This document shows positions 58,399 through 64,000 of a stretch of 64,000 bases of DNA, one piece after another. Source of the stretch: Planctomycetota bacterium (GTDB lineage: Bacteria; Planctomycetota; UBA1135); NCBI GenBank assembly GCA_004295085.1, contig SHNF01000009.1:310001-374000 (forward strand). The letters run 5' to 3'. The position numbers and the translations under genes are program-made. The notes beneath the pieces were generated by a model. That model was given only the letters and a program-made list of their open reading frames with translations. It had not been told where the DNA came from and made no database searches. Position 1 is the stretch's first letter. Each line of letters begins with the position of its first letter.

Positions 58399-61191
58399 AT
58401 GCGCATCGTCTCCAGCAACGTCTATCTCGGACCCAGCATCTACGCGCACTTCCGCGTCATCCGCCTGGTGGTGGATCTCGGCGCCGCGGAGCAGTGGCCC
58501 ACCGGCCGGCTGGGGCCTCCGTTCCACGACGCGCTGCTGGCCGCCCTTCCCGGGCTGGCCGAGCACGGTTGCTCCTACGAGCAGGCCGGCGGCTTCGTGC
58601 GCCGCCTGCGCGAAGGCGAGGGCACGTGGCTGGGCCACGTGCTGGAGCACGTGGCGATCGAGCTGCAGAACATCGCCGGGATCAAGGTCACGTTCGGCAA
58701 GACACGCAGCAACGGTATCCCCGGCCAGTACGACGTCGTGTACCAGTACGACCAGGAGGACGTCGGCCTGGAGGCCGGGCGGCTCGCGCTCAGCATGCTG
58801 CACCACCTGCTGCCGGTGGAGCTGCAGCCGGAGGAGGTGCGCGCCCACAGGTTCGACCTGGAGCGGGAGAAGGAAGCTTTCATCCGCTACGCCCAGAGGC
58901 GCGCGTTCGGGCCCAGCACGGCCTCGCTGGTGAAGGCGGCGGAGGAGCGCGACGTGCCCTGGATCCGCCTCAACAAGTACAGCCTGGTGCAGTTCGGGCA
59001 CGGCAAGTACGGCAAGCGCATCCAGGCGACCATCACCAGCGAGACGCGACACATCGCTGTGGAGATCGCCTCCGACAAGGAAGAGACCAACCGCCTGCTC
59101 GCGGACCTGGGCCTGCCGGTGCCCAGGCAGGAGCTGATCTACGACGAGGAGGAGGCGGTCAAGGCCGCCGAGCGCCTGGGCTACCCGGTGGTGGTGAAGC
59201 CGTACAACGCCAATCACGGGCGCGGCGTGAGCATCCATCTGGCGGACGCCGAGGCCGTGCGCGCGGCCTTCCGCGTGGCCAAGGAGATCAGCCGTGCGGT
59301 GCTGGTGGAGACCTTCATCAGCGGCTTCGACCACCGCCTGCTGGTGGTGAACGGCGAGCTCGTGGCGGCGGCCCTGCGCGAGCCCGGCCACGTCGTCGGC
59401 GACGGCGTGCACACGGTCGACGAGCTGCTCGAGATCACCAATCTGGATCCGCGGCGCGGCGTGGGCCACGAGAAGGTGCTGACCAAGCTGGAGTGGGACC
59501 ACCAGGCCGAGCGCATGCTGGCCAAGAAGAGTTACACGCGGCAGACGGTGCCGGCCGAGGGCGAGAAGGTGTACCTGCGCAGCACCGGCAACCTCAGCAC
59601 CGGCGGCACCTCGGTGGACGTCACCGACATCGTCCATCCGGACAACCGCGAGATGGCGCTGCGCGCCGCCCGCGCCGTGGGGCTGGACGTGTGTGGCGTG
59701 GACTTCCTGACCACGGACATCACCAAGAGCTTCCGCGAGACCCGGGGAGCGATCTGCGAGGTCAACGCCGCCCCGGGCTTCCGCATGCACGTCGCGCCCA
59801 GCGAGGGCAAGCCGCGCGACGTGGCCGGCAAGGTGATGGACATGCTGTTCCCGCCGGGATCGCCCTCGCGCATCCCGATTGCGGCGATCACCGGCACCAA
59901 CGGCAAGACCACGGCGGCGCGCATGACCGCCCACATCCTCAAGATGGCGGGCTTTCACGTGGGCCTGGCAACCACCGACGGCGTATACATCGACGGCCAC
60001 ATGACGGTGGAGGGCGACATGACCGGGCCGGCGGCCGCGCGCATGATCCTGCGCGACCCGGCGGTGGACTGCGCGGTCCTGGAGCAGGCGCGCGGCGGCC
60101 TGCTGCGCCGCGGGCTCGGCTATCGGCGCTGCAACGTGGGCGCGGTGCTGAACGTGACCAGCGACCACCTGGGCCTCAAGGGCGTGCACACGCTGGAGGA
60201 CCTGGCCAAGGTCAAGCGCATCGTGGTGGAGGTGGCCCGGGACTGCGCCGTGCTCAATGCCGACGATCCGCTCACGCTGAAGATGGCGGACTACACGCGC
60301 GCCGAGCATCTGTGCTACGTGACCATGAATCCACACCATCCTCTGGTGCGCGAGCACATCCGCGCCGGCGCGCGCGCGGTGGTGCTGGAGCAGGCCATGG
60401 CCGGACACATGCTCACGATCTATGACAAGGGCCAGCACATCCCGCTGCTGTGGTCGCACCTGATCCCGGCGGCGCTGGACGGCAAGGCGCTGCACAACGT
60501 GCAGAACGCCATGTTCGCCGCCGCCGTCGCCTTCAGCATGAACGTGCGACTCGAGGAGATCCAGGACGGGCTGCGCACCTTCGACACCACGTTCTTCCAG
60601 GCGCCGGGACGGATGAACGTGTTCCACGGGCACCCGTTCAAGGTCATCCTCGACTACGGACACAACCCGGCGGCGGTGGAGGCCATGGTGAAGCTCGTGG
60701 AGCGCATGGAGCCGCGCGGGCGGCGCCTGCTGGTCCTGGCGGCGCCCGGCGACCGCCGCGACGAAGACGTGCGCGAGATCGCGCGCGTGTGCGCCGGCCG
60801 CTTCGACCACGTCATCGTGCGCCGCGACGACCACCTGCGCGGGCGCGGTCCCGATGAGATCCCCGCAATCCTGAAGGAGGCGCTGCGCGCGCACGGCGTG
60901 CCGGAGTCCAGGATCTCCGTCATCCCCGACGAGGTGGCCGCGCTGGACGCCGCGCTGCGCCTGTGCCGTCCCGACGACCTGCTGCTGGTGTTCGGCGACG
61001 CCATCAAGCGCTGCTGGCAGCAGATCACCGAGTTCTCACCGCGGGACGGCGGCAGTCCGCGCGCGCCGGCCGGCCCTCCGCCCCTGCCGGTCGAGAGCCG
61101 CGAGGCTCCGGACCTGGCGCTGGAAGGGCACACGATCATCCGCGACGGGCGCGGAGTGCGCCTGGCCCGGGAAGCGGAGAACGTGGACTGA
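58399..61191 (+). CDS. cphA: Cyanophycin synthetase
   Basis: 930 residues, full length. N-terminal domain (1 to about 160) with EGTWLGHVLEHVAIELQNIAG; ATP-grasp domain (about 210-480) with ICEVNAAPGFRMH; Mur-ligase domain from about 490 with GTNGKTT at 499-505, then DCAVLEQARGGLLRRGLG, NVTSDHLGLKG and DYGHNPAAVEAM. It alternately adds Asp to the backbone and Arg to side chains, storing nitrogen. A single base separates its stop from the fourth gene, so the four genes form one operon. Confidence 0.97.
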   Translation: MRIVSSNVYLGPSIYAHFRVIRLVVDLGAAEQWPTGRLGPPFHDALLAALPGLAEHGCSYEQAGGFVRRLREGEGTWLGHVLEHVAIELQNIAGIKVTFGKTRSNGIPGQYDVVYQYDQEDVGLEAGRLALSMLHHLLPVELQPEEVRAHRFDLEREKEAFIRYAQRRAFGPSTASLVKAAEERDVPWIRLNKYSLVQFGHGKYGKRIQATITSETRHIAVEIASDKEETNRLLADLGLPVPRQELIYDEEEAVKAAERLGYPVVVKPYNANHGRGVSIHLADAEAVRAAFRVAKEISRAVLVETFISGFDHRLLVVNGELVAAALREPGHVVGDGVHTVDELLEITNLDPRRGVGHEKVLTKLEWDHQAERMLAKKSYTRQTVPAEGEKVYLRSTGNLSTGGTSVDVTDIVHPDNREMALRAARAVGLDVCGVDFLTTDITKSFRETRGAICEVNAAPGFRMHVAPSEGKPRDVAGKVMDMLFPPGSPSRIPIAAITGTNGKTTAARMTAHILKMAGFHVGLATTDGVYIDGHMTVEGDMTGPAAARMILRDPAVDCAVLEQARGGLLRRGLGYRRCNVGAVLNVTSDHLGLKGVHTLEDLAKVKRIVVEVARDCAVLNADDPLTLKMADYTRAEHLCYVTMNPHHPLVREHIRAGARAVVLEQAMAGHMLTIYDKGQHIPLLWSHLIPAALDGKALHNVQNAMFAAAVAFSMNVRLEEIQDGLRTFDTTFFQAPGRMNVFHGHPFKVILDYGHNPAAVEAMVKLVERMEPRGRRLLVLAAPGDRRDEDVREIARVCAGRFDHVIVRRDDHLRGRGPDEIPAILKEALRAHGVPESRISVIPDEVAALDAALRLCRPDDLLLVFGDAIKRCWQQITEFSPRDGGSPRAPAGPPPLPVESREAPDLALEGHTIIRDGRGVRLAREAENVD

Positions 61192-61192
61192 G

Positions 61193-62947
61193 ATGAGCGC
61201 GCCCGAGGCCGCAGGCTCCGCCGCCGCCGTGCTGGAGCAGAAGGACTCGCGCCGCCTTCCGGGCCCCAACCTTTACTGGGAGGACCGCTACGGCGCGATC
61301 CTGGACGTCGCCGGCGCCGGCACCGACCTGCTACAGGCAGTGGAGTGCTGGCGCGGCCACGCCCGCCGGCTCCTGGACGCGCTGGGCTGGAGCGGCGAGG
61401 TCCTGGCCCAGCGTGTCTTCCCCGGCGGCGCCAGCCTGGTGCTCAGCGCGCCCTGGGACGCCCTGTACGCCGCCACCGAGGTGAACGAGCTGGCGTGGCA
61501 GGCGGCGGTGCGCGCGATCCAGGGTCAGGAAGGTCCCGACTGCGCAGCGGCGCTGGCGCGCATACGCGAGCTGATCGCGCGTGAGCGCAACCCCGCCGGC
61601 ATGGCGCTGTGGGCCGAGGCGCGCCGCCGCGGTCTCGCCTGCGTGGTGGACGAGCGTCAGATCAGCGTGGGTCTGGGCCGCGGCTGCCGCACGTGGCGCT
61701 ACCGCGAGGCGCCGGACCCGGGGCAGGTGGACTGGACCGGACTGCACAACGTGCCCTGCGTCATGGTCACCGGCACCAACGGCAAGAGCACCAGCGTGCG
61801 CCTGCTGGGCGCGGTCGCGAAGGCGGCGGGCAAGGTGCCGGGCCTGTCCTCCACCGACTGGGTGCGCGTGGGCGACGAAACCCTGAGCGACGGTGACTGG
61901 TCGGGGCCGTCCGGCGCCCGCATGGTGCTGCGCGACCCGCGCGTCGACGTCGCGATCCTCGAGACGGCGCGCGGCGGCATGCTGCGCCGCGGCCTGGTCA
62001 TGGAGAAGGTGGACGCGGCCGTCATCACCAACGTGGCCGAGGATCACCTGGGCGAGTGGGGAGCGACCTGCCTGGACGACTTGGTGGAGGCGAAATTCGT
62101 GATCCGCCGGGCGGCGCGCGCGCTGGTCCTCAACGCCGACGACCCGGCCGTGCGCGCCCGCGGCCAGCGCGTCGAGCGCCCGGTCATCTGGTTCTCGCGG
62201 CGCAGCGACGATCCGCTGGTCCAGGTCCACCGCGAACGCGGCGGCCGGGCCTGCCTGGTGCGCGACGGCTTCCTGACCTGGTGCGCCGGGTCGCGCGAGG
62301 CGCGCCTCGTCGCCGTGGCGGACATCCCGATCACCGCGGGCGGCGCCGCGCGCCACAACGTCGAGAACGCGCTGGGAGCCGCTGCCGCGGCCATGGTGCT
62401 CGGCCTGGCGCCGCCCGCCATCGCGGCGGGGCTGCGCGGCTTCGAGAGCACGCCCGAGGAGAACCCGGGCCGGCTCAACCTGTTCGAGCTGGGCGGCGCG
62501 CGCGCCATCGTGGATTTCGCCCACAACCCGCACGGCATGGCTGCCATCCTGGACATGGCGCTGAGCATGCCGGCCCGACGCCGCGCGCTGCTGGTGGGCC
62601 AGGCCGGCGACCGCGACGACCACAGCATCCGCGAGTTCGCGCGCAGCGCCTGGCGCGCCTGCCCCGAGCTGGTCGTCATCAAGGAGATGCGCAAGTACCT
62701 GCGCGGCCGCGCGGAGGGCGAGGTGCCGCGCATCATCGAGGACGAGCTGCGCCGGCTCGGCGCCCCGGATTCCGCCATCGTCCACGCGCCGTCCGAGATG
62801 GAAGCGGTGCGCGTGGCCCTGAGATGGGCGCAGGCCGGCGACCTGCTGCTGCTGCTGAGCCACGCCGAGCGCGAGTCCGTCCTGGCCTTGCTGCGCCGGC
62901 TGCGCGACCAGGGCTGGCGCCCCGGGCAGCCGCTCCCCGGCGCCTAG
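61193..62947 (+). CDS. Mur-ligase-type paralog of the cyanophycin synthetase C-terminal half
   Basis: 584 residues, starting one base after cphA. The Mur-ligase core is intact: GTNGKST (194-200), DVAILETARGGMLRRGLV, VITNVAEDHLGEWG, LVLNADDP and VDFAHNPHGMAAIL, all close to the corresponding CphA sequences. It has no ATP-grasp domain; instead an N-terminal region (about 1-185) without recognised homology. It resembles CphA's C-terminal half and could ligate Arg, another amino acid, or a dipeptide onto polymer ends. Its reaction is unknown. Confidence 0.85.
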   Translation: MSAPEAAGSAAAVLEQKDSRRLPGPNLYWEDRYGAILDVAGAGTDLLQAVECWRGHARRLLDALGWSGEVLAQRVFPGGASLVLSAPWDALYAATEVNELAWQAAVRAIQGQEGPDCAAALARIRELIARERNPAGMALWAEARRRGLACVVDERQISVGLGRGCRTWRYREAPDPGQVDWTGLHNVPCVMVTGTNGKSTSVRLLGAVAKAAGKVPGLSSTDWVRVGDETLSDGDWSGPSGARMVLRDPRVDVAILETARGGMLRRGLVMEKVDAAVITNVAEDHLGEWGATCLDDLVEAKFVIRRAARALVLNADDPAVRARGQRVERPVIWFSRRSDDPLVQVHRERGGRACLVRDGFLTWCAGSREARLVAVADIPITAGGAARHNVENALGAAAAAMVLGLAPPAIAAGLRGFESTPEENPGRLNLFELGGARAIVDFAHNPHGMAAILDMALSMPARRRALLVGQAGDRDDHSIREFARSAWRACPELVVIKEMRKYLRGRAEGEVPRIIEDELRRLGAPDSAIVHAPSEMEAVRVALRWAQAGDLLLLLSHAERESVLALLRRLRDQGWRPGQPLPGA

Positions 62948-62960
62948 GAGCGCGCCGGCG

Positions 62961-64000
62961 CTAGTCGCGCATCGAGCCCAGCACGACGTTCAGCTCGTCC
63001 ACGGGCAGAGAGCCGACCACGTACACCGTGCTGGCTTCGCCGTCGCTGCCGGCGATCTCGCCCTCCGCCACGCTGATGCCGCCGATCGTGCAGTTGCGGG
63101 CGAACACGAGCGTACCCGCAGGCTGCCCGCCCGACGGCGTCACGCGCTGCTGCGCGACCAGCAGCACCTGCAGTCCGTCGTCGTACACCTCCAGGTACAG
63201 AGGCGCCACGCTTGTATCCAGCGGCTGCAGCACCAGGCGCTGCGCGGCGCCGAAGCCGTACGGGATGTAATCGGCGCGCAGGGGACGGAAACCGAGCTGC
63301 GCGTGGTCCAGCTCGCTGCCGGTGTACGGGTGATCCACGGTGCTGGGCTGCGACCACACGACGTTGCTCAGGTCCGGGCTCAGGTCCAGCGCAGCGCCCT
63401 GCAGGCGCTGCTGCTCCGTGCCCTGGGCGTCGATGAGCGCCCAGCCCAGCAGCATCCGGCTGTCCACGTCCACGGACATCTCGACCGTGCCGAAGCCGTG
63501 GCGCGAGCGCGCGCGGTACACCTGGCACGGCCGCGACGCGACGGTGGTGGTCCCCGGCACCTCTTCCCAGACGTAGTTCTGCCGGGCGCGCAGCGCGTCG
63601 CGCAGGTGCGCGTCGCGGTATTTCACCATGTAGCGCTGGCGGTTTTCGTAGGTCGCCTGCAGCTCCTGGGCGGGCGGCCCGAAGCCCGATTGCGCGTCCG
63701 GGGCGAAGCCGGTGACGTCGAGACGGATCCCGCCCTGTCCGTCGGACTGGAGCAGCTCGCGATACCGCAGCAGAGCGCCGCCGCCGGACGCCACCTGGAA
63801 TTCCCGGGTGACGCGCGCCAGGAACTCCTCCGGGTGCTGCACGTCGGGCACGGTGACGGTGAGCAGCCGGCCGCCGCCGCCCGACTGGCCGGAGAGCGCG
63901 GCCTGGCCGGCTGTGGCGCCGGCCGGGTTGCCGGCCTGGAAACACCCCGCGGCGACCGTGCCCAACAGCAGCGCCAGTCCGCGGAGGCCGGCAGCCGGGC
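62961..64000 (-). CDS. Lipoprotein, start outside window
   Basis: About 345 residues visible; the frame continues past the right edge, with a signal-like LRGLALLLGTVAAGC ending in a lipobox Cys, so the true start lies just beyond 64000. The mature part starts with Gly/Ala/Ser-rich linker and then a beta-rich domain (QVYRARSRHGFGTVEMSVDVDSRMLLGWALIDAQG) that loosely resembles RseB/LolA-like lipoprotein-sensor folds. No certain family. It converges with the cyanophycin operon, 13 bases separating the stops. Confidence 0.75.
   Translation of the reverse strand, partial: PAAGLRGLALLLGTVAAGCFQAGNPAGATAGQAALSGQSGGGGRLLTVTVPDVQHPEEFLARVTREFQVASGGGALLRYRELLQSDGQGGIRLDVTGFAPDAQSGFGPPAQELQATYENRQRYMVKYRDAHLRDALRARQNYVWEEVPGTTTVASRPCQVYRARSRHGFGTVEMSVDVDSRMLLGWALIDAQGTEQQRLQGAALDLSPDLSNVVWSQPSTVDHPYTGSELDHAQLGFRPLRADYIPYGFGAAQRLVLQPLDTSVAPLYLEVYDDGLQVLLVAQQRVTPSGGQPAGTLVFARNCTIGGISVAEGEIAGSDGEASTVYVVGSLPVDELNVVLGSMRD

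Noticed and set aside
58147..60894. 915-codon frame opposite cphA
   Set aside because: It is entirely antisense to the cyanophycin genes, with His/Val/Ala-rich sequence and no domain.
1..64000. CRISPR array, IS element, prophage or integrative element
   Set aside because: No regularly spaced identical repeats, no transposase or recombinase motif, and no phage structural operon were seen on either strand.

Overview
The window is about 64 kb of very GC-rich, densely coded chromosomal DNA. It has the signature of a Planctomycetota bacterium: a DUF1800/DUF1501 pair, FG-GAP/integrin-like secreted proteins, a sulfatase-like hydrolase, sialate O-acetylesterase, M1 and M24 peptidases with signal peptides, sigma-like regulators and many secreted proteins of unknown function. 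This assignment is an inference from gene content; no rRNA or marker operon is present. Genes alternate in strand in short operons, often with 4-base ATGA or GTGA overlaps. I saw no integrase, transposase, CRISPR array or plasmid or phage core genes.

Layout. 1-5.5 kb: a truncated protein, DUF1800 and DUF1501 (one operon), a small exported protein, and a tail-fibre-like secreted protein. 5.5-9.7 kb: a regulatory cassette (XRE repressor, sigma-like protein, small partner, ImmA/IrrE metalloprotease) bracketed by a perfect 17-bp inverted repeat that looks like an operator pair; the right-hand copy overlaps a candidate promoter of a secreted protein. 9.7-28.1 kb: housekeeping and catabolic genes (AlkD-like, NifS-like, PepP, M1 peptidase, sulfatase-like hydrolase with a DUF4863 protein, a secreted HEFGH protein with calcium-type repeats, CutC, sialate esterase, RecD2, bS21, RluA, alpha/beta hydrolase). 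Two convergent junctions here carry hairpins with the same stem sequence. 28.3-33.9 kb: a sigma-like protein, an FG-GAP protein, a prepilin-like protein, and B12-dependent ribonucleotide reductase NrdJ with a 20-bp palindrome upstream. 33.9-39.8 kb: GT9 glycosyltransferase with a GH99-like protein, a decayed carboxymuconolactone decarboxylase, a MATE transporter and a long acyl-CoA dehydrogenase. 39.8-50.6 kb: two paralogous secreted proteins around a small gene, a SelW-like selenoprotein with an in-frame UGA, a CAU-anticodon tRNA, a carboxypeptidase-regulatory-repeat protein with NagB, a second FG-GAP protein and a TPR protein. 50.6-56.3 kb: HAD protein, MoxR ATPase, a two-gene (split) glutamine-dependent NAD synthetase, and a secreted protein with a degenerate peptidase motif. 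56.4-62.9 kb: a cyanophycin operon (isoaspartyl dipeptidase, cyanophycinase, cyanophycin synthetase and a fourth gene encoding a Mur-ligase-type protein without an ATP-grasp domain). The window ends inside a lipoprotein gene.

The most interesting items are the operator-bracketed XRE/sigma/ImmA cassette, the four-gene cyanophycin operon with its stand-alone ligase, the selenoprotein, and the family of secreted proteins that share a C-terminal domain. All functions are read from sequence motifs and family resemblance; nothing was searched or computed beyond reading.
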